Source: JBCAWW01 sp039024315
GTDB lineage: Bacteria > Bacteroidota > Bacteroidia > J057
DNA: 29,265 nucleotides
Assembly: GCA_039024315.1 (NCBI GenBank)
Contig: JBCCQN010000098.1
Coordinates: forward strand, 1-29,265
Reading direction: 5' to 3'
Shown here: in pieces, positions 8,956 to 17,296 of the stretch
How positions within the stretch are numbered: the stretch's first letter is position 1
How the letters are laid out: each line of letters opens with the position of its first letter
Notes under the pieces: generated by a model
Database searches by the model: none
Seen by the model: only the letters and a program-made list of their open reading frames with translations
What the model was told of the DNA's origin: nothing
Made by a program: the position numbers and the translations under genes

Positions 8956-10977
8956 ATGGCACGATACTTACTTTGCTTGCTATTGATAGCTTCCTATGGA
9001 TTTATTCAGGCCCAAGAATTTCAAGGCATCATTAGGGGCCAGATCATTGATGAAGACTCAAACCCTTTAGCTGGCGGCACCGCCGTGATTGAAAACACCA
9101 ATAATGGAGCCTTATCCGATGAGAATGGCAATTTCCAAATCACCACTGATCTAGCAGCAGGTACCCTGCTGGTGAGTTACTTAGGCTATGAAAGGCACCA
9201 AATCCCTTTTACACTTAAGCATGCCCAAATCCTGGATTTGGGAGTCATAAAGATGGAGATTAGCATCGAGATTCTCCCCTGCTGTTTTAGTTATTCAGCG
9301 CCTCCCATCAGTTCTATACCCGTATGGCCGGTGGATTATCAGCGCAATAATTCCAAGTTGCGAGACAGCCATAATGGTTATTCTGAACAGGCCATCTTAA
9401 ATGGACAGCTACCGGGAATAATCGTTCCGCAAGCGGTAAACCCACAAGCACACTTTCAAAACGCATACTACGGAGAAGCCGGTCAGGCTATGTTCAATGG
9501 CCTTCCATTAGGACCTAACAGCCAAATGACCAACGCATTGTTATGGCAACTAGAAAGACAGGCCATCCGCCTGCAGAATCCGCAAGAGGGTTTAGCACAA
9601 AATGGCCTCAAGGGAGTCAATGGCTCATATAACTATCAATCAGACACTTATATTCCGAGGGGCCTGCAATATCGCAACGCGCTTGGCCGTGGTCTTCAGG
9701 AGCACCACCTTAGCGCGGGAAAAGACTACAAAAAAGGTGCGCTAGGTATCTCGGGCCATCATTCGCAGGGTAGATTTGCCAATATCCCAGACTGGCAAAT
9801 GAAAGCAGCCAGTATCGACCACTATTTCGCTCATAAATTTTCCAAACTCTACATTGAATTCCAAGCGGCTGAGGTTTCTTGGGAAGACTCCTTCGGAGAA
9901 CGCCAAGAGGAGCAAATGGCTAGTCTTCATAACCGTTTTACCCAGTCGATTGAAAAAACCAAGATCAGCCTCTCTCAGACTTCCCTCTGGCTTGCTCAAT
10001 CAGGGCAACAAGCGGTTGACAGTAGTGCCCAGCACGATATCATCCTAGAAGTAAATTATAATTTCGCCATGATCAACTTAGGGCTTAATGCAGGTGCAGA
10101 GTACTTTCACAGCGATTTCCTGCGTAATGTCGCTTATTTTGGGGAGGTAAATTACCGGCCTTTTAATGCCCTAAAAATTACAGCGCAGGCTCGGCAAGAA
10201 CGTCTCAGCACCCCGCAGGCGCAGGAATTTCTAGCTAGCAGTTATGGTGGTGAAATAGAATTTGAGGCTCCAGATATTGGCTGTGCCCCTAGTCGCGCCG
10301 AACTCAGACTAGCGAGTAGCCGTTTGCACCTCAGTCAAAATACTGCTTGGCTCAATACCTTTGAACTAAAAATCCCCCTCCATCATCAGACTATTACAGC
10401 CCAACTTACTTACAACCGCTTTTCAGCTGCCGAAAATATCGAGCTTGGCTGGCTACATTGGGAGCAATTAGGGCAACAAAAATCTCTAGGTGGCTCTCTC
10501 CAAATTAGCGGCAACAACTCTTTTCTCTGCGGAGAGATCCGATATTGGGCCAACTATAGCTACAATCAAACTCAATTCAATCCCTATTCGGTTCCCATGC
10601 AAGCAAGGCGAGCATCTTTGGGGAGCACTAACGGCCTTGCTTTCCAAATGCCTCAGGTGATGCCTAGCTCAGTATTAGCACTCGGCCAAGAGATGAGCTT
10701 GCAAAATTGGCGCTTTCATTTCAATCTGTGGGGTTGGCTTCAAAACGAATCCGCCCAAATTGGTAACGGTATCTCCTTACAAGAAGTCCAACTATCGTGG
10801 GGCCACGACTTTGATAGTAAGTCCAAATTAAACCAGTGCCGACTCTATCTGCACGGACAAAATCTCTTGCAATTTTCTGAGCAAGAGCTCTTTGCACAAT
10901 TGCCTTACCAAAGGCCTACAGCGGCATTCGCTCAAAACCCCACCCTCTTGTTGGGGATGGAAATCTCACTCTTCTAA
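8956..10977 (+). CDS. TonB-dependent-receptor-like outer membrane protein, paralog 1
   Basis: I place the start at the ATG at 8956, because the signal peptide MARYLLCLLLIASYGFIQAQ begins there; an in-frame ATG at 8830 would add 42 residues without signal character. That gives 673 residues. Residues 21-105 form a carboxypeptidase-regulatory-like domain (IRGQIIDEDSNPLAGGTAV, SDENGNFQI, VSYLGYERHQI). A reduced plug-like domain follows (MFNGLPLGPN, then LERQAIRLQNPQEGLAQNG), and from about residue 240 alternating beta-strands end in LLLGMEISLF, a typical outer-membrane beta-signal with terminal Phe. A Cys-Cys pair (109-110) lies between the regulatory and plug domains, and single cysteines at 443, 525 and 628 lie in the barrel. 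At roughly 430 residues the barrel is shorter than in usual SusC or siderophore receptors. The next gene starts 9 bp downstream and is a clear paralog. Ligand unknown. Confidence 0.8.
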   Translation: MARYLLCLLLIASYGFIQAQEFQGIIRGQIIDEDSNPLAGGTAVIENTNNGALSDENGNFQITTDLAAGTLLVSYLGYERHQIPFTLKHAQILDLGVIKMEISIEILPCCFSYSAPPISSIPVWPVDYQRNNSKLRDSHNGYSEQAILNGQLPGIIVPQAVNPQAHFQNAYYGEAGQAMFNGLPLGPNSQMTNALLWQLERQAIRLQNPQEGLAQNGLKGVNGSYNYQSDTYIPRGLQYRNALGRGLQEHHLSAGKDYKKGALGISGHHSQGRFANIPDWQMKAASIDHYFAHKFSKLYIEFQAAEVSWEDSFGERQEEQMASLHNRFTQSIEKTKISLSQTSLWLAQSGQQAVDSSAQHDIILEVNYNFAMINLGLNAGAEYFHSDFLRNVAYFGEVNYRPFNALKITAQARQERLSTPQAQEFLASSYGGEIEFEAPDIGCAPSRAELRLASSRLHLSQNTAWLNTFELKIPLHHQTITAQLTYNRFSAAENIELGWLHWEQLGQQKSLGGSLQISGNNSFLCGEIRYWANYSYNQTQFNPYSVPMQARRASLGSTNGLAFQMPQVMPSSVLALGQEMSLQNWRFHFNLWGWLQNESAQIGNGISLQEVQLSWGHDFDSKSKLNQCRLYLHGQNLLQFSEQELFAQLPYQRPTAAFAQNPTLLLGMEISLF

Positions 10978-10986
10978 TTCAGCAGC

Positions 10987-13080
10987 ATGAAAACTACCCT
11001 AGCAACTCTATTACTGCTTTGCGCTTTTGGCTTTTCTTGGGCTCAATCAGACTTCACGCTACGCGGAACGATTACCCTTGACGGCGAAAATGCCGCCGGC
11101 GTAAGGATCCTCTTGGTGGGCAGCGAAAGCGGCACTTACACCAATGCCGATGGCTATTTTAGTCTAACTAGCCCCCATCCCGAAGGCAAGTTGTCTATCT
11201 CCCTATTAGGAGCAGTTTCACAGGTCATAGACTTTGATGAGCAAACCACAGGACTTACCATTGATCTAGAATCCCAAGCTATAGACTTAGCGGCAGTCGA
11301 AATCGTAGGATATCTAGAGAATCGTACCATCCCCGATGTTGTATGCGGGGGTGGTGGATGCATACGCTGCGTCAGATCTGTCGCCCCGATGCGAGTAGGG
11401 GGCACATTCATGGCTGATCCCAGCTTACTCAATACTTCCCAAAGCCAAGTCAGTATCGCTCGTCAAGGAGACAAAATCCTGCCTCGTTTTGGTCAAGCCC
11501 CCTTAGCTAGTCAAGCAAACCTTAGCTTCAATGGCATGCCATTAGACCAGAAGGCCCCTGATTTATTTATGTTTTTGTGGCAATCAGATCAGCCACAAAT
11601 ACTGCTTGAGAGCCCAAGTGAAGCAATCATAGAGCTAGGTAGCCAGAGCATTGGTGGCAATATCTCTTTTGGCAATACTTATATCAATTCCTACGAACCT
11701 CAATTCCGCTACCAGGCCATGGGGGGACTGAGCTTTGCAGAGGGCCAAACTAGTTTCTCTCATCAAGAGCATCACTTACAGCAAAGAAAAGAATTCAAAG
11801 AGGGGAAATTAAAACTACAAGGAGGGCTAGACTATGTGAGCCGCCCTGATTTCCAATCGCAGTCCCAATGGGAAATGTATGCCGCCAAGCTAAACACTAG
11901 CTATGCTTTTGAAAAAATAAATTGGCAGACAAATCTCCTAGCGGGCAACATTCGCAATCGAGGGCCGAAGCGAAATGAGTCGGATCATCAAATGTTGCTC
12001 TTGAACCAAAAAATTACTGGCAGGCTCAATAACAAGTTCCGATTCAGGCTGCACCAGCTTTCTCAAATGAGCCATCGCGCCGATAGCCTGCGACAATTCC
12101 ATGCCCTCCGCGCTCAGGCAGACTATCAGCATCCTCATTGGTCCAATATGAACTTTCAGGCCCAGTACGACTTCCAATATAGTGAAGAGCAACAGACACA
12201 TGCGTTCACCGGAGGTGTGGCCTACAAGCTACCCAAAGAAATCGCAATCAGAGCGAGAGTCCGCCAAGAACAATACACAGCTCCAAGAGAGATACAAGCT
12301 AGGGGGGCAAGCATTGTCAGTGCTTCTATCGGGCGTGATGGCACTATCTGCGTACCTTCTCGGGTATCGTTCCAACTAGAAACTGCAGCCTTATTCCTCA
12401 ATCAAAATCGGGCTTGGCTCAATTCATTGACTACTAGTTGGCGGCTAGACGAAAGCGGTAATCTTTCGCTTGAGGCTCGTTTTCATGCCAACCGCTTCGC
12501 GGAACGTGCGGCCGTGGACCTTTGCTGGCTACAATGGGACGGCCAAGGCAATCAGACTCAAGTCGGTGGAACTATTGGTCTTAGAGCCAGACATCGTTTT
12601 GGCGGGAGCGGCTTTTCTATTTACAATTATACCTCCTACAGCTACAACCAAAGCATGATCGATCCTTTCCAGCCTGCTACGGCTGCTAATAGCCGTAGTG
12701 GCTCTGTGGGAGGGCATCCGTCGGTCTTGGTCGATCGACTACCCTTACCCCGAGGGGCCTTTAGTAGCTTACAAATAATCCAGTACGAAAATTGGGCCCT
12801 TAGCCTCAACGCTTGGGCTTGGCTACAAAACGGCAACAATTCCGCTCTGGCCAATGGGTTTAGGCTACAAGAGACCCGCCTTAGTTGGGATGCTCCCGCG
12901 GCTAGATGGCACCGCAAGCTCCAAAATGTCAAATGCACCCTCCAAGGCAATAATTTGCTGCAATGGACCGATGGTGATTCGCAAGATTTTTCTCAGCTAG
13001 CCGCCCGCTTTCAGCAGGCTAGTTTCAACCCAATCGCCAGCGGAAGACAGCTATTGTTGGGCATAGAGATGGGGATATAA
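10987..13080 (+). CDS. TonB-dependent-receptor-like outer membrane protein, paralog 2
   Basis: A 697-residue protein with a signal peptide (MKTTLATLLLLCAFGFSWAQ), a carboxypeptidase-regulatory-like domain (about 22-105, LRGTITLDGENAAGVRILL, TNADGYFSL), a C-x4-C-x2-C cysteine cluster at 120, 125 and 128, a plug-like domain (about 150-225, LSFNGMPLDQ, SPSEAIIELGSQSIGG) and a beta-barrel ending LLLGIEMGI. It is clearly related to the upstream gene: shared stretches include CxPSR followed by a strand and QN-x-AWLN, YSYNQ-x-x-x-x-P, WLQN, QE-x-x-LSW and G-x-NLLQ. Cysteines 455 and 650 line up with 443 and 628 of paralog 1. Plug segments without a clear TonB box leave energy coupling uncertain. It is probably cotranscribed with both neighbours and acts in the outer membrane. 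A copy of the dispersed GC-rich element encodes R-F-A-E-R at 12493-12506. Confidence 0.8.
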   Translation: MKTTLATLLLLCAFGFSWAQSDFTLRGTITLDGENAAGVRILLVGSESGTYTNADGYFSLTSPHPEGKLSISLLGAVSQVIDFDEQTTGLTIDLESQAIDLAAVEIVGYLENRTIPDVVCGGGGCIRCVRSVAPMRVGGTFMADPSLLNTSQSQVSIARQGDKILPRFGQAPLASQANLSFNGMPLDQKAPDLFMFLWQSDQPQILLESPSEAIIELGSQSIGGNISFGNTYINSYEPQFRYQAMGGLSFAEGQTSFSHQEHHLQQRKEFKEGKLKLQGGLDYVSRPDFQSQSQWEMYAAKLNTSYAFEKINWQTNLLAGNIRNRGPKRNESDHQMLLLNQKITGRLNNKFRFRLHQLSQMSHRADSLRQFHALRAQADYQHPHWSNMNFQAQYDFQYSEEQQTHAFTGGVAYKLPKEIAIRARVRQEQYTAPREIQARGASIVSASIGRDGTICVPSRVSFQLETAALFLNQNRAWLNSLTTSWRLDESGNLSLEARFHANRFAERAAVDLCWLQWDGQGNQTQVGGTIGLRARHRFGGSGFSIYNYTSYSYNQSMIDPFQPATAANSRSGSVGGHPSVLVDRLPLPRGAFSSLQIIQYENWALSLNAWAWLQNGNNSALANGFRLQETRLSWDAPAARWHRKLQNVKCTLQGNNLLQWTDGDSQDFSQLAARFQQASFNPIASGRQLLLGIEMGI
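12493..12506 (+). repeat. Dispersed GC-rich element, copy in receptor paralog 2
   Basis: CGCTTCGCGGAACG, identical to 14958-14971 and 22857-22870. In frame it encodes R-F-A-E-R. Confidence 0.6.
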
Positions 13081-13121
13081 TTTCAAAAGTGTAGCTTTAC
13101 GCCTTCATTAGCGGCGAAAGC

Positions 13122-16100
13122 ATGCACCTTACTAGGATTATCTTCATATTGACGATCAGTTTGGCCCTGCTGGGGGGCTGTCAGCATCCCGCTCCTCCCC
13201 TCCAAGCAGGGAAAATGGTCCTTATGCCTGCTAGATATACAGGCATCGACTTTGCCAATGATTTAGAGGACACCGAAACCTTTAACATCCTCAACTATCT
13301 CTATTATTACAATGGAGGAGGCGTAGCCATCGCCGATTTTGATCGCGATAGCCTGCCCGATCTATTTTTTACGGCCAATCTCCTAGCCAATCGCCTTTAC
13401 CGCAATGAGGGAGATTTCCGCTTCGAAGATATCTCCTCCCAAGCCGGCATCGAAGGACCAGCAAATGGCTGGAGTACGGGGGTGAGTATCGCGGATGTCA
13501 ACCAAGACGGCTGGCCAGATATATATGTCTCTCAACTGGGTGATTATCTCGACAAAAAGGGCCACAACCTACTCTATATCAATCAAGGAGATCTGACGTT
13601 CCACGAAGCGGCCGCCGAATACAATCTCGATCTGGTAGGCTTTTCCACTCAGGCGGTCTTCTTTGATTATGATCGAGATGGGGATCTGGATATGTTTCAG
13701 CTCAACCATAGCATCCGTCCCTCAGAAACTGTAGGTGATATCAGACAACGCGAGCAAAGAGATCCTCTTGCGGGAGACAAACTCCTCCGTAATGACGATG
13801 GTAAGTATGTCGATATCACTCTTGAGGCGGGGATCAGTAGTAGTCGCTTGGGCTATGGACTTAATGTAGTCGTGGGTGATATCAATGGCGATGATTGGCC
13901 AGATCTTTATATCTGTAATGATTTTCATGAGGACGATTACCTCTACCTCAACAATCAAAACGGACGCTTTGTGGAAAGCCTAAGTGCCGTTATCGGTCAT
14001 AGTAGTCGCTTTTCTATGGGCAGTGAGCTAGTCGATATCAATCACGATGGAAAACTGGACATCTTAAGTCTGGATATGAAGCCGGAGCGGGAGGATATAC
14101 TCAAGACTTCAGAACCCCCTGAGCCTTATGATATCTATCAGTTCAAGCGGTCCTTTGGCTACCACCATCAATTTCCCCACAACGCCCTCCAACTCAATCT
14201 CGGTACTGCCCCTGATGGTAAGCCTCGCTTTGCCGAAATTGCCCAATTCGCGGGGATAGACGCAACCGATTGGTCATGGTCGGCCCTTTTTGCGGATTTT
14301 GACAATGATGCTAGCGAGGACCTATACATCACCAATGGCATCTATCGCCGGCCCAACGATATGGACTACATCAAGTTCATTTCTGATCCGGAGGTGGCGC
14401 GACAATTGCGAGGCGAAGCAAGTGCCGATGATTTGAAATTCATCGAGAAGATGCCTTCTATTATGCTGCCTAACTACTTTTATCAGCAGGGAGCTAGTTT
14501 AGAGTTTGAAAATATTGGGCCGCAAATTGGTTTGGGGCAAGTCGCCTTTTCCAATGGAAGCGCTTACGCAGATTTGGACCGGGATGGCGACCTTGACTTA
14601 GTCGTAAACAATATCAATCAAAGCGCCTTTGTCTACCGCAATGATCTTGCCCAACAAAACTACCTCCGCCTTGCCATAACCAACGCCAAAGGCCCTATCC
14701 TTGGCAGCAAAGTAGATATCTGGGCAGATAGTCTTCATTGGTACCGTGAACTCTATCCCGTGCGAGGCTTTCAATCTTGCGTAGAGCCTATCCTCCATTT
14801 TGGCCTAGGGGATCGCCTTAGGGTTGACTCTGTCCTCATTCGTTTTCCCGATGGCCGCACGCAGTTACTGCAGGAGGTAAAAGCCAATCAATGCCTCTAC
14901 CTAGATGATAGCGAGGCCAGGAATAAGCGTTCTCCGCAGGATATAGCCCCAAAGACCCGCTTCGCGGAACGCTCAGACCTCCTCAGTCAACTATACCAAC
15001 ACCGTGAGAACAAGGATATCCGCAAAGGAGGCTTTAACGACTTCCGGCAAGAGGTATTGATACCTCATATGCTTTCTACCGAAGGGCCTGCCTTGGCTAC
15101 AGGGGATATAAACGAAGATGGCACGGAAGACTTTTTTATCGGCGGGGCCAAGGACCAACCTGGGGTCTTTTACCTGCAAGGGCGAGACAGCGGTTTTGAA
15201 ATTAGCCCCTCTGATGCGCTACTCCAAGATCGGGCCTACGAAGATGTGGATGCGACCTTCTTAGATGCCAATGGCGATGGCTGGCTAGATCTCTATGTCG
15301 TCAGTGGCGGCAATGAATTTCCCAGCGGAGACCCACGCAATCAGGATCGCCTATACCTCAATATCAAAGGAAACGGTTTTATCCGCGCTTCTACGCACTC
15401 ACTTCCAGAAAAAAGCGAAAATGGAGCTGCTATTGCTGTCGCTGATTGGGATCAGGATGGTGATCAAGACCTATTTGTGGGTAATCGCTCGGTTCCTGGC
15501 CAATACGGCCTGTTTCCGCCTGCCTATTGGCTCGAAAATGATGGCAAGGGCAACTTCAAAAAGGTTCAATTAACTTCAGAACCCCTCAGTGGCATGATCA
15601 CAGATGCCGTTTTTGAAGATTTTGATGCAGACGGCGATCCAGACTTATGGCTAGTAGGAGAATGGATGCCGATCACCCTCCTAGAAAATACGGGAGCGGG
15701 TTTTTCTCCCAAAGAAGTACCGGCTTTTCAAAACACCCATGGCTGGTGGAATCGCCTTGCCCACGGCGACTTTGACGGAGATGGAGATCAGGATTTTATC
15801 GCCGGTAATCTGGGCTTAAATTCCAATGTAGAGGCCTCGCTGGATGAGCCTTGTACCCTTTATCTGGCTGATTTCGACGATAATGGCGTCCTCGATCCGA
15901 TCATTTGTTCTTACAATGAAGGGGTGAGTTATCCCATGGCCAGCAAAGACGAAATCACTCAGCAAATCATCGCCTTGCGTCGGCCCTACGAGCGCTATGC
16001 CGACTACGCCAATAGTACTATTGTGGATTTGTTTGGGCCAGAAGCAGTGGATGCTGCGATAAAACGTAAGGCCACTTTCTTTGAGACTAGCTATATCGAA

Positions 16101-16448
16101 AATTTAGGAGGGGGGTCGTTCCGTTTGCATCCTTTACCAAAAGAAGTCCAATATGGCCCCATCTATGCCATCCAGCCATTTGATGTCAATCAAGACGGTA
16201 ATCTAGACGTGCTACTAGGCGGTAATTTTTCAGGAGTGGGTCCGGGGCGAGGGCGCTATGACGCTAGCTTTGGCTGGTATTTACAAGGCAATGGCAAGGG
16301 GGGGTTTCAATTACAATTTCCCGCCAAATCAGGATTTTGGTTGGAAGGCGAGAGTCGTCGTTTTGGGTTACTTCCTAGCCCTAGGCAAGGCTCTCTCCTT
16401 TTGGTCGGTCGCAACAATGGTCCCCTCAGTCTTTGGGAGATGGAGTAA
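13122..16448 (+). CDS. VCBS / ASPIC-UnbV repeat lipoprotein (CRTAC1-like)
   Basis: A 1108-residue protein with a lipoprotein signal: lipobox L-G-G-C with the lipidated cysteine at 20. FG-GAP/VCBS repeats with D-x-[DN]-x-D-G-x-x-D loops occupy about 60-500 (DFDRDSLPDLFF, DVNQDGWPDIYV, DYDRDGDLDMF). An ASPIC/UnbV domain spans about 507-595 (LGSKVDIW, ILHFGLGDRLRVDSV, RFPDGRTQ), a linker about 596-640, and a second set of VCBS repeats about 650-1100 (DANGDGWLDLYVVSGG, DADGDPDLWLVG, DVNQDGNLDVLLGG). This is the architecture of the VCBS lipoproteins often found beside outer-membrane receptor genes in Bacteroidota. It follows receptor paralog 2 by 41 bp and is likely its operon partner, possibly as a surface-exposed binding subunit in place of SusD (inference). 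Residues after Cys20 (QHPAPP) are not acidic, so no obvious surface-export signal is seen. Confidence 0.88.
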   Translation: MHLTRIIFILTISLALLGGCQHPAPPLQAGKMVLMPARYTGIDFANDLEDTETFNILNYLYYYNGGGVAIADFDRDSLPDLFFTANLLANRLYRNEGDFRFEDISSQAGIEGPANGWSTGVSIADVNQDGWPDIYVSQLGDYLDKKGHNLLYINQGDLTFHEAAAEYNLDLVGFSTQAVFFDYDRDGDLDMFQLNHSIRPSETVGDIRQREQRDPLAGDKLLRNDDGKYVDITLEAGISSSRLGYGLNVVVGDINGDDWPDLYICNDFHEDDYLYLNNQNGRFVESLSAVIGHSSRFSMGSELVDINHDGKLDILSLDMKPEREDILKTSEPPEPYDIYQFKRSFGYHHQFPHNALQLNLGTAPDGKPRFAEIAQFAGIDATDWSWSALFADFDNDASEDLYITNGIYRRPNDMDYIKFISDPEVARQLRGEASADDLKFIEKMPSIMLPNYFYQQGASLEFENIGPQIGLGQVAFSNGSAYADLDRDGDLDLVVNNINQSAFVYRNDLAQQNYLRLAITNAKGPILGSKVDIWADSLHWYRELYPVRGFQSCVEPILHFGLGDRLRVDSVLIRFPDGRTQLLQEVKANQCLYLDDSEARNKRSPQDIAPKTRFAERSDLLSQLYQHRENKDIRKGGFNDFRQEVLIPHMLSTEGPALATGDINEDGTEDFFIGGAKDQPGVFYLQGRDSGFEISPSDALLQDRAYEDVDATFLDANGDGWLDLYVVSGGNEFPSGDPRNQDRLYLNIKGNGFIRASTHSLPEKSENGAAIAVADWDQDGDQDLFVGNRSVPGQYGLFPPAYWLENDGKGNFKKVQLTSEPLSGMITDAVFEDFDADGDPDLWLVGEWMPITLLENTGAGFSPKEVPAFQNTHGWWNRLAHGDFDGDGDQDFIAGNLGLNSNVEASLDEPCTLYLADFDDNGVLDPIICSYNEGVSYPMASKDEITQQIIALRRPYERYADYANSTIVDLFGPEAVDAAIKRKATFFETSYIENLGGGSFRLHPLPKEVQYGPIYAIQPFDVNQDGNLDVLLGGNFSGVGPGRGRYDASFGWYLQGNGKGGFQLQFPAKSGFWLEGESRRFGLLPSPRQGSLLLVGRNNGPLSLWEME
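14926..14973 (+). repeat. Two dispersed elements in inverted orientation within an inter-domain linker
   Basis: AGCGTTCTCCGCAGG (14926-14940) and CGCTTCGCGGAACGCT (14958-14973) face each other across 17 bp, giving a perfect 7-bp inverted repeat AGCGTTC/GAACGCT at the ends. They encode K-R-S-P-Q and R-F-A-E-R in the linker just after the UnbV domain of the lipoprotein. Confidence 0.65.
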
Positions 16449-16499
16449 ATAATATTTATTTAGGACGCTAGAGTAATCCTCAAGCGAATGAAAATTCCC

Positions 16500-16551
16500 G
16501 ATAAAATAATTCGAACCACCCTTTTATCCCTAGGAAGTGGGTGGTTCGAAT
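16500..16551. terminator. Bidirectional hairpin between convergent genes
   Basis: A perfect 13-bp stem ATTCGAACCACCC (16509-16521) / GGGTGGTTCGAAT (16539-16551) with a 17-nt loop. The minus-strand tail (AATTATTTTATCG) is T-rich and the plus-strand tail is not, so it suits the minus-strand SRPBCC gene best, although it also lies 60 bp past the lipoprotein stop. Confidence 0.75.
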
Positions 16552-16595
16552 GAGGCAAGCCAAATTATCTGCTGGCAAGCCCTCCCTAATTTTGC

Positions 16596-17147
16596 TTAAG
16601 CCGGATTGGGCACCCCTTCCAAGAGATTTTTGAGACGTTCCAAGCCGAGTTCATTGGTGGCGCGCATTTGGGCTTCTACTTTGAAGATTCGCATCATAAA
16701 GTAGCTAAAAGCACTCGGCTGTAGGCTAAACTCCTGCGTAATTTCAACTCCCTCTGCTGTTCGGCGAAGCCGGTACTCAAAAACGGGCTCGCTCTTGAAA
16801 GGCACAGAAATATTGCAATTCATACGCAGATATTGATTTTCTTCTAGCTCACTCAAAGTTTGAAAGCCCACGCTTTTCTCCCCTACTCCTTCCCAATGAA
16901 AGGCAGAACCGATAGCGCCATTTTCGCCACTAACATGATGTTTTTGCTCGGGATCAGCTACCAAAAAAGGGGACCATTCAGGGAAGCGTTCAAATTGACG
17001 CAAGAGATCATAGGCTTCTTCCACGCTAGCTTTGACCAAAACTTTGCTGGTGATGGAGATGCTGCGCTTTTGCGCCTTGGCGCTGATAGTAAGTAATAGG
17101 AATAGGGCGCTTAGGCTGGTGATGGATAAAATTGCAGTGTTCGTCAT
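16596..17147 (-). CDS. Exported SRPBCC (polyketide cyclase/START-like) protein
   Basis: I choose the ATG at 17147 because the signal peptide MTNTAILSITSLSALFLLLTISAKAQ begins there; an in-frame ATG at 17210 adds 21 unlikely residues. That gives 183 residues. The mature part has the SRPBCC pattern: an opening strand (SISITSKVLVKASVEEAYDLL), the FPEWSPF motif that follows the first helices, the middle strands GSAFHWEGVGEKSVGFQTLSE, and a long amphipathic C-terminal helix with ELGLERLKNLLEG. This fold makes a hydrophobic cavity for lipids or small ligands; no catalytic function can be read. Most members lacking other domains are cytoplasmic, so the signal peptide is unusual and predicts a periplasmic ligand. 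It sits alone between a convergent operon and a divergent TPR gene. Confidence 0.82.
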   Translation of the reverse strand: MTNTAILSITSLSALFLLLTISAKAQKRSISITSKVLVKASVEEAYDLLRQFERFPEWSPFLVADPEQKHHVSGENGAIGSAFHWEGVGEKSVGFQTLSELEENQYLRMNCNISVPFKSEPVFEYRLRRTAEGVEITQEFSLQPSAFSYFMMRIFKVEAQMRATNELGLERLKNLLEGVPNPA

Positions 17148-17271
17148 AATTAGAATGATTGATTTTGCCCTATGACGAACGAGTTTTTGAGAATTGGACA
17201 GAGCCGCCAAAAAAAATTGAAAAATAATTTTGGGTCGTCCTCATAAAGTTTCATCCCAAATAGGAAAAGCC

Positions 17272-17283
17272 TAGTTTTGTAGG
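17272..17283 (+). promoter_or_regulatory. Promoter core (TAGTTTTG) of the cytoplasmic TPR gene
   Basis: TAGTTTTGTAGG matches the Bacteroidota -7 box TAnnTTTG and is followed by TAGG as at two other promoters in the window. The ATG follows 13 nt later, giving a very short leader. A -33 TTG at the right distance is not seen. Confidence 0.6.
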
Positions 17284-17296
17284 AAATCATCCTTTT

